From the NCBI RefSeq assembly GCF_000327485.1, contig NC_019943.1, positions 1,302,001-1,366,000 on the forward strand: a DNA stretch of 64,000 nucleotides, written 5' to 3'. The DNA comes from Methanoregula formicica SMSP (GTDB taxonomy: Archaea > Halobacteriota > Methanomicrobia > Methanomicrobiales > Methanospirillaceae). Each line of letters opens with the position of its first letter. The stretch's first letter is position 1. Positions 1-9,087 of the stretch are shown in pieces. Below the pieces are notes generated by a model. It saw only the letters and a program-made list of their open reading frames with translations. It did no database searches and was not told where the DNA came from. A program made the translations under genes and the position numbers.

Positions 1-650
1 GATTTCCCCATCATCCCGCTCGACCGGGTGGTCAGGATTCTCACGTCATCGACCGGTTCGCGGCAGGGGCCGCTGGTAATGAGAACGCGCTTTCCGGCAA
101 GCGGTTTTTCCGATACCGCCCGCTCAGATGCGAGGACAATCTCATCAATATCCGCAATCTTCGCTTTCCCCTCCTCGATGCGGGGAGGAAGAACGCAGAT
201 CCCCCAGTTTTCCAGCCGTTCGATATTGTCCGTGAGGCCCGGGTGGCGGAACATGCTGTGGTGCATGGCCGGGACAACCAGCACCGGCATGCCGCTGCCG
301 ATAGCGGTTGTGGCAAATGTCGTGACGGGGGTGTCATCGATTCCGCAGGCGATCTTGCTGATGGTATTGGCGGTACACGGCGCGATGAGCAGGAGCGCGG
401 CACTCCCCCCGTCACCACAGTACGTTACGTGCTCGACAAGGCCGGTGATCCGGGTGATGACCGGCCTTCCGCTTGCGTAGGCAAGGGCATCAGGCGTTAC
501 GATGCCGGCAGCGGCATTGCTCATCACGACCTGGACTTCTGCCCCTTTTCTCCGCAGTGCATGTACAAGCCTGACGCACTCGACGGCAGCGATGCTGCCG
601 GTCACACCAAGGACAACCTGTTTTCCGGAAAGGATCTGAACGGGTGTCAT
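1..650 (-). CDS. coaBC: Phosphopantothenoylcysteine decarboxylase / phosphopantothenate-cysteine ligase, 3' end cut by window
   Basis: Bifunctional coenzyme A biosynthesis flavoprotein: CoaB joins cysteine to phosphopantothenate and CoaC decarboxylates the product. About 216 N-terminal residues are visible, reading off the left edge. They cover the whole CoaC flavodoxin-like domain: a glycine-rich start (LGVTGSIAA), a substrate-region APCTANTISKIA segment and the PAMHHSMF motif near residue 135. The opening of the CoaB domain follows (KRVLITSGPCREPVDDVR). The ATG at 650 overlaps the taw2 stop by 4 bases (ATGA), so translation is probably coupled. It is the last visible member of the minus-strand core run. 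The identification is firm; only the CoaB remainder is missing. Confidence 0.93.
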   Translation of the reverse strand, partial: MTPVQILSGKQVVLGVTGSIAAVECVRLVHALRRKGAEVQVVMSNAAAGIVTPDALAYASGRPVITRITGLVEHVTYCGDGGSAALLLIAPCTANTISKIACGIDDTPVTTFATTAIGSGMPVLVVPAMHHSMFRHPGLTDNIERLENWGICVLPPRIEEGKAKIADIDEIVLASERAVSEKPLAGKRVLITSGPCREPVDDVRILTTRSSGMMGK

Positions 651-1525
651 GAGAGGGTCACATCCTGCACCACATGCCAGGCATGCGGGCGGTACTTCTT
701 CACTTTATGTACCCGGATGGTAGATGAAAAACCTGCGCCTTCAGCGGCCGACCGGATCTGTCCTTCAACCTGCCCGATGCTGTGGATGTGCAGGACCGAT
801 CCTGCCTCAGCATGGGCGAGAGCCTCCGGCAGCATGGTCACGGCATCAAAATGCCCCATGACGATCCGGTTATAGGTGCCGGAAAGAAGGGTACGGGAGT
901 CGCCGAGCCCGGTGGTAACCCGGTCTGCAAGCCGGTTAACGGCAACATTCCGTTCAAGATACCTGAATGCCACAGGGTTGATCTCCATTGCATGCACCTC
1001 TGCCCCGGCACCGGCCATGGGGATGGTGAAATACCCGATCCCGGCAAACATGTCCGCGACTCTCTCATGTCCGCTGCCACTGCGGATCAGCCGGGCAATG
1101 CGCATCTTCTCGTTCCGGTTGCCCATGGAGAACATGACCTCCTGCGGGTCCATGATGAACAGGTAGCCGTTCTCTTTATGGCGGACTTCTCCCGCAGTTC
1201 CCCAGAGAAGTTCAGTCTTCGGGGTGCGGGTAACATCTTCAAGCGCTTCGATCCAGACAATGCCCCGCGGGCGACGGAACGCGATGATCTCTTCAACCTC
1301 AACAGCCGAAGGGCGGTCTCCGTGAACTACAGCCACATCTCCAGCCATGTAATATCCCCGGCCGGCATAACGCGAACGTTCCGGGATATCTGCATCAAAT
1401 TCCTCTCCCTGCCGCACGGGTACCCAGGCATTATCGCCATCCACGAACGGGCTGCGTGACGGATCGGCCCATCCTGCATCCCTGACGAGGGGAAGATCCT
1501 CCCGTTTGATTCTCCGGGCCTGCAT
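647..1525 (-). CDS. taw2: tRNA wybutosine-synthesis aminocarboxypropyl transferase, Taw2-like
   Basis: A 292-aa class I SAM-fold protein of the Met-10/Trm5/TYW2 family. These proteins modify the guanosine 3' of the tRNA-Phe anticodon; Taw2 moves the aminocarboxypropyl group of SAM onto the wyosine intermediate. The SAM-binding motif DMFAGIGYFTIP is near residue 160 and is followed by the acidic EINPVAF. Where Trm5 methyltransferases carry an NLP-type motif, this protein has VMGHFD, which is typical of the TYW2/Taw2 branch, so Taw2 is preferred over Trm5. It starts 3 bases beyond the nmd3 stop and overlaps coaBC by 4 bases. The exact Taw2/Trm5 choice rests on that motif only. Confidence 0.82.
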   Translation of the reverse strand: MQARRIKREDLPLVRDAGWADPSRSPFVDGDNAWVPVRQGEEFDADIPERSRYAGRGYYMAGDVAVVHGDRPSAVEVEEIIAFRRPRGIVWIEALEDVTRTPKTELLWGTAGEVRHKENGYLFIMDPQEVMFSMGNRNEKMRIARLIRSGSGHERVADMFAGIGYFTIPMAGAGAEVHAMEINPVAFRYLERNVAVNRLADRVTTGLGDSRTLLSGTYNRIVMGHFDAVTMLPEALAHAEAGSVLHIHSIGQVEGQIRSAAEGAGFSSTIRVHKVKKYRPHAWHVVQDVTLS

Positions 1526-1528
1526 CGT

Positions 1529-2572
1529 CTACCTGACTATGATGAGACTGTCGCCATCGCGGATAATACTGACGTGGTCGCCGGCCCGGACTTCGGCCTG
1601 CTTCGGCCGGGCAACTTCGACGGACCGGCTGGAGACCGGATCGATGATGCCGACCATGGATCTGTCGACAAATGCGACGAGCGCCTCCATGGTGTTCCGC
1701 GAGTTCCCGACAATCCGCTCAATGTCCTCATCGCGGATCGACTTCGCTGTGCCATCGGAAAGGTCTCTTGCCCGCACATGATGCGCTTCGACACGCTCGA
1801 CTTCATAATACCGTTTCCCGGTAAAGACGATGTCGTGCTTCTGGAACCGGGGAAGGCGGACGGAGTAGGTGATCCGGTACAGCTGCCTGCCATTCTTCTC
1901 ACCCACGAGTTTCGGGTGCGTTGTATAGCGCCCGCCAAGCTGGGCAACGATAGCCTGGGCGATCAGGAGACCGATATGCTGGGAGCCGATGATGATATCG
2001 AGACCATCCGGGATCTCGTTCATGTCCGAGACAAAAGAGAGGCGCTCCCCGCCAGCCTGGAGGTTGTCCTCGACCTGCTGTGCGATGGAGGCCGACATCT
2101 GGACTTCGAATGTGCTGGGAGACCGCCCCTCGGCCCGGACCTGGACAACCCCTTCATAGTAACTGCCGCTGATCCGGTTGCACCGGTCGCACTGTTCCTT
2201 CTCCCAGAGAATTTCGACCGTGCAGGTACCCTCAACCGGTGATTTGTAGAGTGTCCCGCGTACAACCAGCGAGGCACGGGAACGGTTCACGGTCAGGTTG
2301 TCCACTGCCACAACATCGATGGATGGTTTTTTTACGTCTGCATGGAAGTGCACCGCTGAACGGGCAAGATCTGGTGCAAGTTCATCTCTCTCCCGGTTGT
2401 TATCGATCCACGTGTTCACCTGTTTCCTGGCTCCGCAACTGGGACACTGGACGTTCTTGACCCGGTTATCGCAGGTAAACCATGGTGTGTTTCCTATCCG
2501 GCATTCCCGGCAGAGTCCTGCGGTATCGGAGGGTTTCCCGCACTTGGGACAGAAATTGTCACGGATGCTCAT
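1529..2572 (-). CDS. nmd3: NMD3-like ribosome biogenesis protein
   Basis: A 347-aa protein with an N-terminal double zinc ribbon: CPKCG and CREC near residues 8-22, then a second CPSCGA pair near residue 45. The NMD3 core and a C-terminal OB-like stretch follow. In eukaryotes NMD3 is the 60S export adaptor; archaeal homologues are thought to act in large-subunit maturation. The open frame extends upstream to 2869, but that extension runs through the DUF424 gene in another frame. The ATG at 2572 overlaps the DUF424 stop (ATGA), and the zinc ribbon begins directly after it, which fixes the start. Confidence 0.85.
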   Translation of the reverse strand: MSIRDNFCPKCGKPSDTAGLCRECRIGNTPWFTCDNRVKNVQCPSCGARKQVNTWIDNNRERDELAPDLARSAVHFHADVKKPSIDVVAVDNLTVNRSRASLVVRGTLYKSPVEGTCTVEILWEKEQCDRCNRISGSYYEGVVQVRAEGRSPSTFEVQMSASIAQQVEDNLQAGGERLSFVSDMNEIPDGLDIIIGSQHIGLLIAQAIVAQLGGRYTTHPKLVGEKNGRQLYRITYSVRLPRFQKHDIVFTGKRYYEVERVEAHHVRARDLSDGTAKSIRDEDIERIVGNSRNTMEALVAFVDRSMVGIIDPVSSRSVEVARPKQAEVRAGDHVSIIRDGDSLIIVR

Positions 2573-2862
2573 AGCTGGTAGATCTGGGCGTGCGGGACCT
2601 TCCCGATCATAACGCAGCCGGCGCGGGTACAGAGTCCCATTTCTATAGCCATGCTGACAACACGCTCCCCCATGAGGTTTGCATTCCCTGCGTTCTTCAG
2701 CACAGCCCGGACTTCCGCTTCTGTTGCAGGCGTATTTCCATAGAAGGCTTCGCTGATGGTGACTGTCATCGTATCGTGGCTTATGGTTGTATTGAGGAGC
2801 TCGCGGTCGCAGACCGCTACAACATCCCCCATCTCCGGGGAATGGTGGATCTTCAGAAACAT
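2569..2862 (-). CDS. DUF424 family protein
   Basis: A 97-aa protein of the archaeal DUF424 family, recognised by the opening MFLKIHHSPEMGDVVAVCD, the central EAFYGN and the closing CTRAGCVMIGKVPHAQIY. No enzymatic role is established. It sits directly upstream of nmd3 with a 4-base overlap. That pairing suggests a connection with translation or ribosome biogenesis, but this is inference from context. A 43-bp gap separates it from the TatD-like gene, so a local promoter could exist here. The length matches the family. Confidence 0.82.
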   Translation of the reverse strand: MFLKIHHSPEMGDVVAVCDRELLNTTISHDTMTVTISEAFYGNTPATEAEVRAVLKNAGNANLMGERVVSMAIEMGLCTRAGCVMIGKVPHAQIYQL

Positions 2863-2905
2863 TGATCACTCATTGGCGGGCAGGGATAAAAAAGATGGGT
2901 TGGTA

Positions 2906-3736
2906 TCACGATAGCGAGATGGTCACGCCATAGACATCCTGGATGGTCTCGGTGTGGATCCGGAAGCAGTCCTCTTCCGTCATCGTTCCCGCTGCAAGAA
3001 GCTGTCTGGTATACCTCGGGACGGACTTTGGCCCGATCACAGCGCCCGGCCGCTCATGGGAGTCCATGTAATCGCTCTCCATGGTGAAAGGACGGCCGGA
3101 TTTAATGAGATCAGGAATCCCTTCATGTTTTGCGATGAGTGACGGATGGAGCGGGGTATCGGGTGAGGCATAGTGTTTCACGACCCGCTTCACCGGTACG
3201 CCGGCCCTCCTGGCCAGATCAGCGATGTCGCTGCAGGGACCCGTCTCGGCATGGACCTGCAGGGCGCACCCGCAGTCCGCTGCACAGGCAAGAGCGTGTG
3301 CAAGCACAGCGTTTGATGCAGCGAGAATCTCCGGGCTCACGTCATAGTGCGGTCTCCCGCTCTTCAGGGCCACCGCCCGTCCTTCCTGGACATACCGGGC
3401 AGCGCAATCGATCCCACCCTGCATGGTCGCAACCGCGTCAGCAATGGGCATCCGTTCCATAAGCCGGGTGATCTCGGCAGGATGGACGCCCAGGACAGGG
3501 AAGACGACAACGCCCGTTGTGGCGACAAGTTCTGCAACACGGAGGGTCTCGTCAAAGACCCGGGCATAATCGGCTCCGGTTGAGGGATGGATGCCCAGTG
3601 TCCAGGAGGGGAGGGATACGAGAAACAGGTGGGTGCCACCGGCCCGGAAAAAGTCCTTTGCCGCCTCGACTCCTCTTCCGTTGACCGGATCGATGTGGAT
3701 GTGGTCGTCCGTGATCGGGAACTCAGGAGATTTCAT
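2906..3736 (-). CDS. TatD-related metal-dependent hydrolase (amidohydrolase fold)
   Basis: A 276-aa TIM-barrel hydrolase related to TatD. Metal ligands are visible as DDHIHID near residue 10, GVHPAEI near residue 103, QVHAETG near residue 160 and VKHYASP near residue 186. Archaeal members are annotated as predicted metal-dependent hydrolases of unknown substrate, while bacterial TatD proteins are DNases; DNase activity is not shown here. Its start lies 14 bases inside the mptD gene, so the two are cotranscribed and probably translationally coupled. The position next to mptD may only reflect operon packing. Confidence 0.82.
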   Translation of the reverse strand: MKSPEFPITDDHIHIDPVNGRGVEAAKDFFRAGGTHLFLVSLPSWTLGIHPSTGADYARVFDETLRVAELVATTGVVVFPVLGVHPAEITRLMERMPIADAVATMQGGIDCAARYVQEGRAVALKSGRPHYDVSPEILAASNAVLAHALACAADCGCALQVHAETGPCSDIADLARRAGVPVKRVVKHYASPDTPLHPSLIAKHEGIPDLIKSGRPFTMESDYMDSHERPGAVIGPKSVPRYTRQLLAAGTMTEEDCFRIHTETIQDVYGVTISLS

Positions 3737-4073
3737 GGCAGTCCACGATTTTCATCAGCGGGTACCCGTTCTCGGGTGAAAGCCGGGCCCGGCAGTACGT
3801 GAAGCCGACACGGGTGATGATCTCGACATCGAACATCATGCCGGAGAGTTCGCTGTACCCGAACCGGTTCTCGTTCATGAGCGAACGGTCGAGCCGGACC
3901 GTGATCTCTTCGACAAAAGGCTGGAGGATCACTGCCTGCTCGATCGCCTTCTCAACACTTGCCGCCGAGATGCGGGAGATAGGAGTTCCTACCCACTGGT
4001 GATACAGCGCCCCGAGTTTGATCCCCGCTTCAAATACTGCCTGTTCCCTGTCGTTTGTCAAAAAACACCTCAT
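3723..4073 (-). CDS. mptD: Archaeal dihydroneopterin aldolase (MptD family)
   Basis: A 116-aa protein matching the archaeal MptD family (formerly DUF381). MptD cleaves 7,8-dihydroneopterin to 6-hydroxymethyl-dihydropterin in tetrahydromethanopterin synthesis. Recognisable stretches are GIKLGALYHQWVGTP near residues 17-31, the alternating LQPFVEEITVRLDR, FGYSELSGMMFDVEI, and the C-terminal ENGYPLMKIVDCHEI. The length is normal. It overlaps mcm by 4 bases and the TatD-like gene by 14 bases. Coupling a methanopterin gene to mcm is a quirk of this operon; a functional link is not implied. Confidence 0.78.
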   Translation of the reverse strand: MRCFLTNDREQAVFEAGIKLGALYHQWVGTPISRISAASVEKAIEQAVILQPFVEEITVRLDRSLMNENRFGYSELSGMMFDVEIITRVGFTYCRARLSPENGYPLMKIVDCHEIS

Positions 4074-6181
4074 ATCAGCTGAATGATACCATTCTTGGGC
4101 TCCATCGCTTCCCCGGTCCGCAGGAGCATCTCGATACCCTCGCGCACCTTGTTCCGCGGGAACCCTTTTGCGCTGACGGCATCGATGACCTGATCGATAC
4201 CGGCGCGCCGCCCTTCTCCCCCGATATCGCGGATGGCATCCTTGATGACCCGGACGATGTCGCGCTTCTCCTTGGAGATGCCGGTGACAACCTTGTCGAT
4301 ATCGAACGTACCGGTCTTTGCATCATATGCGATCTGCCTCAGGCACGCGTCAACAATGTGAATCACCCGCTCCGCATCGCTCGTCTCGATCGTGCTCGAA
4401 AGACGGATACGCGCACTCGCCTCGGCAAGCCGGACCAGGGCTTCGAGCTGCCGGGCGGTAACAGGGACGGGTTTATTGGGTTCCGCTATCCCCCTGAGTT
4501 TCATGTAATAGGCAACCAGTGCATCACGGGCCTCAGGCGAGAGCAGCGGGAAACACGAACGTTTTGAGTAGGCTACGTATTTCCGGAACAGCCCCGGTTC
4601 GATATCCGGCATGACCGGCTTGAGCTGCTGCAGGATGTACTCGTCCGTAACTCCGGGAATGGGGGTCTTCTTGTGCTGGGCAATCAGTTCCCCGGTACTG
4701 TGTGCCTTGAGGATATGCTCGGCGATCGCCATGTCACGCTTCTGCTCAGGCTGGTCGGTCATGATGAAGATCAGGTCGAAGCGGGAGAGGAGCGAGGGGG
4801 GCATGTTGATCTGGTCTGAAAGGTCGCCGAACATGTCGAACCGGCCGTATTTGGGATTGGCTGCCCCCAGGAGGGCACACCGTGACTTGAGCGTTGCCGT
4901 TATGCCGGCCTTTGCAACGCTGATGGACTGTTGTTCCATGGCTTCGTGGAGGGCGGAGCGGTCGCCCTTCTCCATCTTGTCCATCTCATCAACAGCGGCG
5001 ACACCCATATCAGCGAGCACGAGGGCACCGGCTTCAAGAGTCCAGCGACCTTCGCCGAACTCGTCTTTCACGGCAGTTGCAGTCAGTCCTGCGGCCGTTG
5101 AAGACTGCCCGCTCGTGTAGATAGCCCGGGGAGAGAGCTTGACCACGTACCGGAGCAGCTGGCTCTTTGCGATACCCGGGTCCCCGATGAGGAGGACGTG
5201 GATGTCGCCCCGGAGCCTGCTCCCGTCCGGCATCTCTTTTGCGATCCCGCCGAACAGCTGGAGCGCGATTGCCTGCTTCACATCCTCGCTCCCATAGATC
5301 GTTGGAGCGACAGAGTGCGTGATCATCCGGTAAATCATCGGGTCTTTACTGAGCCGGTTGATCTCGTCCTCGGCTTTCTCATCAATCTCGACTTCCTCGA
5401 ACTCCTTTTCGGCAACCTCGATGGAGTTGCATTCAAGAAAGATATCAAAGACCGTGCTCTTCTCGCCCTTGACTACCCGCTGCATGGAGCGCAGGATGCC
5501 ATTGATGATGATCCGGTCACCGGGGGAGACTATGCCGGAGAGGTCATCGGTGACATCGATGTCCAGTGTCTGCGGCTGCTCCCCCCCGCGGAGGCCTTCC
5601 GGCGATTCCTGGATCCGGAGTTTCTGGGAATCCACGAATTTCGAACGCTTGGGCAGCAGTTCGAGTTTCTTGAAGGTGCACCCGTCGGTTGCACAGCCGT
5701 CCGGTTCAATGAACTTCCCGTACTTCTGCTGTTTTACCGTGAAGTGGCCGGCCGGGCAGCGAAACACGGCCTCCACAACACGGGGCCGTACTTCCGTTGT
5801 CTTTCTGAGGATCCCCTCGACCGAAATGTACCGGTTGATATCATCGGAGCGGATGTTGCGGATTAAGGTCTTTCGCGGCAGGTTGGTAAACCGGATATTG
5901 ATCTCCCGGGGTTCCTTGCCATCCTTGGTGCGGACGAGCTGGCCGTTCTTTATGGCATCCCAGACATCTTCGAGCACCTTCCCGGGATTCTCGAGAAGCT
6001 CGTCCGCCATTGCGATACCCGGTTTACCGAACCGCTCTACATCGCGGTAGTCTATCGAGAGTGATCTCTTGTGGGGGTACTCGCGCGACAACTCCCCGAG
6101 TTGTTTTTTGTACTTCGTCTTCAGGAGGCGGGTCCAGTCGCCAGTCCTGTCACCTTCGTGGAGATCCGGTTGTTTCTCCAT
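4070..6181 (-). CDS. mcm: Replicative DNA helicase MCM
   Basis: A 703-aa minichromosome maintenance protein, the archaeal replicative 3'-5' helicase. An N-terminal OB domain holds a zinc site (C-P-A-G-H ... C ... C, residues about 140-165). The AAA+ core has Walker A GDPGIAKSQLLRY near 335, Walker B AAVDEMDKM near 398 and the arginine-finger region SRFDLIF near 470. A C-terminal winged-helix segment closes the protein. It begins 19 bp after the rfcS stop, so helicase and clamp loader are probably cotranscribed. It ends with a 4-base overlap with mptD. No intein or insertion was seen. Confidence 0.97.
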   Translation of the reverse strand: MEKQPDLHEGDRTGDWTRLLKTKYKKQLGELSREYPHKRSLSIDYRDVERFGKPGIAMADELLENPGKVLEDVWDAIKNGQLVRTKDGKEPREINIRFTNLPRKTLIRNIRSDDINRYISVEGILRKTTEVRPRVVEAVFRCPAGHFTVKQQKYGKFIEPDGCATDGCTFKKLELLPKRSKFVDSQKLRIQESPEGLRGGEQPQTLDIDVTDDLSGIVSPGDRIIINGILRSMQRVVKGEKSTVFDIFLECNSIEVAEKEFEEVEIDEKAEDEINRLSKDPMIYRMITHSVAPTIYGSEDVKQAIALQLFGGIAKEMPDGSRLRGDIHVLLIGDPGIAKSQLLRYVVKLSPRAIYTSGQSSTAAGLTATAVKDEFGEGRWTLEAGALVLADMGVAAVDEMDKMEKGDRSALHEAMEQQSISVAKAGITATLKSRCALLGAANPKYGRFDMFGDLSDQINMPPSLLSRFDLIFIMTDQPEQKRDMAIAEHILKAHSTGELIAQHKKTPIPGVTDEYILQQLKPVMPDIEPGLFRKYVAYSKRSCFPLLSPEARDALVAYYMKLRGIAEPNKPVPVTARQLEALVRLAEASARIRLSSTIETSDAERVIHIVDACLRQIAYDAKTGTFDIDKVVTGISKEKRDIVRVIKDAIRDIGGEGRRAGIDQVIDAVSAKGFPRNKVREGIEMLLRTGEAMEPKNGIIQLI

Positions 6182-6200
6182 ATCCTGCTCCTGTTACCCC

Positions 6201-7169
6201 TCAGTGCCCTGCCTGGGAGGAGAGCACGAACCGTGCAACCAGTGCTTCCATCTGGATATCGCTGTTTGCGCCTTCCGAAAGCCGGAAGTCTGATTCCCCG
6301 AGATGGTCAATGAGTCTCACTTTCAGTTCCCGGGGCATCTCGCGTTTCAGGAGGGCACGGTACATCTGGTTGATCAGTTCGTTTGGTGCAATACCGCGCT
6401 CATGGAGGAGCTGGGCAAGGAGCGATTCTGCGCCGTCGAAATCTCCCGTTAATGAGAGACTGAGCAGTTCGTCGATCTCTTCGGGACGGGCCGTTGACGT
6501 GATGGAATAGACCCGTTTCTCGTCAATAGCCGGGTTGATGATCGCTGCTCCCTGCAATGCGTTAATGGCCTTTCTCATATCCCCCTGTGCGATATAGACG
6601 ATCGCATCCATCGCCCCGTCGGTGATTGTCAGCCCCTCGCGGCTCGCGATACGGCGCACCTCTTCCCGCACCGCTTCCGGCCCGAGCGGTTTGAAACGAT
6701 AGATTGCACACCGGCTCTGGATGGGATCGATGATCTTTGAGGAGTAATTGCAGGAAAGGATGAACCTGCAGGTCTGGGCATAACTCTCCATCGTGCGGCG
6801 GAGGGCAGCCTGGGCATCGGTGGTCAGGGCATCGGCCTCGTCAAGAAAGAGGATCTTGAATGTGGCCTCTCCAAGTGGTGTGGTGCGGGCGAACTGCTTG
6901 ATCTGGTTCCTTACCACATCGATTCCCCGCTCATCCGATGCATTCAGTTCGCGGAAGTTCATCTGCCACGAGTCACGGAAAAATTCCCGTGCCAGCGTTA
7001 CTGCAGCAGTGGTCTTTCCCACGCCCGCGCTGCCCGTGAAGAGGAGGTGGGGGAGGTTCCCGCTCCGGACGTAGGAGGACAGTCTCTCGACAATCTCGTC
7101 CTGTCCTACGATATCGGCAAGTTTCTGCGGGCGGTATTTCTCTATCCAGATCGTGTGGGACTCATCCAT
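6201..7169 (-). CDS. rfcS: Replication factor C small subunit
   Basis: A 322-aa AAA+ clamp-loader subunit that loads PCNA on primed DNA. Motifs seen: the RFC box [18 protein letters not shown] at residues 8-25, Walker [14 protein letters not shown] near 46, Walker [11 protein letters not shown] near 106 and the SRC motif [14 protein letters not shown] near 145. The C-terminal collar domain follows. It is the first gene of the minus-strand core run, with the divergent surface-protein gene 150 bp away, so the operon promoter should lie in 7170-7300. No intein is present. Confidence 0.96.
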   Translation of the reverse strand: MDESHTIWIEKYRPQKLADIVGQDEIVERLSSYVRSGNLPHLLFTGSAGVGKTTAAVTLAREFFRDSWQMNFRELNASDERGIDVVRNQIKQFARTTPLGEATFKILFLDEADALTTDAQAALRRTMESYAQTCRFILSCNYSSKIIDPIQSRCAIYRFKPLGPEAVREEVRRIASREGLTITDGAMDAIVYIAQGDMRKAINALQGAAIINPAIDEKRVYSITSTARPEEIDELLSLSLTGDFDGAESLLAQLLHERGIAPNELINQMYRALLKREMPRELKVRLIDHLGESDFRLSEGANSDIQMEALVARFVLSSQAGH

Positions 7170-7318
7170 ATTCGATCATCTTTGCGGGAAAATTGTTCTT
7201 GTAACTGATCACTATTTTGTTGGCGTTCCTTGAAAATCATTGTACAGGTATCTGGAACAGCGTGCTGTGAGTACTGAATGTCATAACGTTTATCATAAGG
7301 GTTTTGAAATTACTTTCC

Positions 7319-8356
7319 ATGCAAATAAAATATATTTTCTGCGCCCTTATTGTCATTTTCCTGGTCTGTTCTCCCGCAGCAGCCAGTACAAAAAAGATCG
7401 CAAGCGGCGCACCGGTCTTCATTGGAGAAACCGATCTCGATATCAGTTCGGCAATACGTGACTGCAAGGTGATTGCCTGGTGGGCGGATGAAGCCGATAT
7501 GTCTGGCCCGGCTACGAAGAATATCACGATCAAACGGGTCAATGACGTAATCCTTCCGGTCAACCACTTCAATATCAGCCCGGATCTTTTTAGTGGCTAT
7601 CCCGGCAACTGGTATTGCGAAGACAAGAAGCCCACGTTCGTTGTCCTCAATGTTCATGAACCGGCAATCTCCATCCGGGTCTGGGACCTTGACAGGAACG
7701 AAGACATTTCCGGGAAGGCCGTCCCCGTCACGACAAATATCACGTATCGCATTGACACGAACCTTCACCAGGCCCTGTCGTATGCAAACCGGACCGAGCT
7801 CACTCCTGCCGACGGTTTTATGACTGTTACCCTGACCAACCCGGTCGGGAAAGACATGAAAAATATCTATACCGGCAGTGTCGGATCTTCCAGCACCCAG
7901 ATCCTCATATTCGATGGAACGCCATTTATGACAAGTCCGACCTACTATGGCAGAAACCTGGAAGCATGGAACCGGCTCTCGCGTGACACAACAGGTGGTT
8001 ATCTCTATCCGACCGGTACCTACACCTTCACGGTTGTCCAGAACCTCGGTGGCATGAAGGACTCGTATATCAGTGCAGATACGCAGAGTGGTAGGACCAC
8101 TTCATCGGCCAGCGTCACCTTCCTTCCCCTTGAGTCTCCTGCAACGCAAACGACCACTGTGCCCTCAGAAACTCCTGTCACCACATCTCCTGAAACAATC
8201 CCCCCGACAACTGCTGTGACAAAACAGGCAGTTACCCTTCCGGTAACTACCATTGAGGAACCGCCGGCAAAAGTCACCTATTCCCCCCTTACGGCCTGGG
8301 CAGGTATTCTTGGTCTTGCAGGTGCCGGGGCCCTTCTTGCGCAACGCAGGGATTGA
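7319..8356 (+). CDS. DUF3821-type secreted or anchored surface protein
   Basis: A protein of about 345 aa with a signal peptide (MQIKYIFCALIVIFLVCS, cleaved near AAAS). The mature N-terminus GAPVFIGETDLDIS and the following IAWWADE resemble the DUF3821 domain common in Methanomicrobiales surface proteins. A Thr/Pro/Ser-rich spacer covers residues about 265-320. The end is a hydrophobic helix followed by RRD, like archaeosortase-type or S-layer anchors, although no textbook PGF motif is visible. ATG at 7319 is chosen; a TTG at 7304 would add five residues. Nothing obvious is in the divergent 7170-7300 gap apart from AT-rich promoter-like sequence. It probably belongs to the cell envelope. Confidence 0.8.
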   Translation: MQIKYIFCALIVIFLVCSPAAASTKKIASGAPVFIGETDLDISSAIRDCKVIAWWADEADMSGPATKNITIKRVNDVILPVNHFNISPDLFSGYPGNWYCEDKKPTFVVLNVHEPAISIRVWDLDRNEDISGKAVPVTTNITYRIDTNLHQALSYANRTELTPADGFMTVTLTNPVGKDMKNIYTGSVGSSSTQILIFDGTPFMTSPTYYGRNLEAWNRLSRDTTGGYLYPTGTYTFTVVQNLGGMKDSYISADTQSGRTTSSASVTFLPLESPATQTTTVPSETPVTTSPETIPPTTAVTKQAVTLPVTTIEEPPAKVTYSPLTAWAGILGLAGAGALLAQRRD

Positions 8357-8435
8357 TGAGCGAATATTCTCCCTTTTTTCCCATCCTGACCAGGTTATTA
8401 ATGATCGCGCACAACTACACTACAGGAGTGTTTCC

Positions 8436-8987
8436 ATGCATCTCAGAACAGGACTCATCGTCATAGTTATGACCCTTATGATTGTCACCCCGGCACTCGC
8501 GGCTGATGATATCCCTGCTGAAGAAAATCCCTGGTACTGGTATAATCAGGCCGTAGACCTGGCAAATGCCGGCCAGTTCTCTGCCGCCCTTGTTGCAAAC
8601 GAGAAGGCGCTCTCCTTAAACGAGAGCATGCCCCTTGCATGGGCAAACGAAGCAGGCATCCTTGTACAGCTGGGCCGGTACGAAGAAGCGATTGTCGCAG
8701 CGGATCGCGTTGTCTCGGTCAATGCAACCGATCTTCCCAATGCCTATGCTGCGGCGTATTACAGTAAAGGGGATGCGCTCCGTGCACTGGGCCGGACGAG
8801 CGAGGCAGCGGATGCCTATGCACGGGCATACAGCCTGGACTCCGGTCTTGTTCCTCCTGTGACGGTTCCCGGTCAGACTTCTGTGCCGGCAACCCCGTCT
8901 CCAGCGAAAAGTCCCCTGCATCCCGGTATCATTGTATGTTCGGTCCTGGTAGCCCTCGTCTGTTGCAAGGCTCGTTTCATGCAGTAG
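8436..8987 (+). CDS. Secreted TPR-repeat protein
   Basis: A 183-aa protein with a signal peptide (hydrophobic residues 5-20, cleavage near ALAADD). Tetratricopeptide-like helices follow: WYWYNQAVDLANAGQFSAAL, a second unit with LGRYEEAIVAADRVV and a third with ALGRTSEAADAYARA. A Pro/Thr spacer leads to a C-terminal hydrophobic segment. It is probably an extracytoplasmic scaffold tethered to the membrane; the partner is unknown. The open frame extends upstream, but the ATG at 8436 follows an AGGAG ribosome-binding site (8424-8428) and starts the signal peptide. Same orientation as the DUF3821 gene, 79 bp downstream. Confidence 0.8.
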   Translation: MHLRTGLIVIVMTLMIVTPALAADDIPAEENPWYWYNQAVDLANAGQFSAALVANEKALSLNESMPLAWANEAGILVQLGRYEEAIVAADRVVSVNATDLPNAYAAAYYSKGDALRALGRTSEAADAYARAYSLDSGLVPPVTVPGQTSVPATPSPAKSPLHPGIIVCSVLVALVCCKARFMQ

Positions 8988-9087
8988 ATGCTCCCTTTTT
9001 TCGCGCAATGATAATTCCTGATACCTGCACCGCCCTTGTCACGGGCTATATCTTGAATAGTTATTCTGGACCATAGTAGTACGGATC

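Noticed and set aside
1529-2869. N-terminal extension of NMD3 to 446 residues
   Set aside because: The extra 99 codons overlap the whole DUF424 gene in another frame, and the zinc ribbon begins at ATG 2572.
1-7169. Long plus-strand open frames opposite the core operon
   Set aside because: GC-rich antisense frames; the minus-strand proteins are recognised families with overlapping starts and stops.
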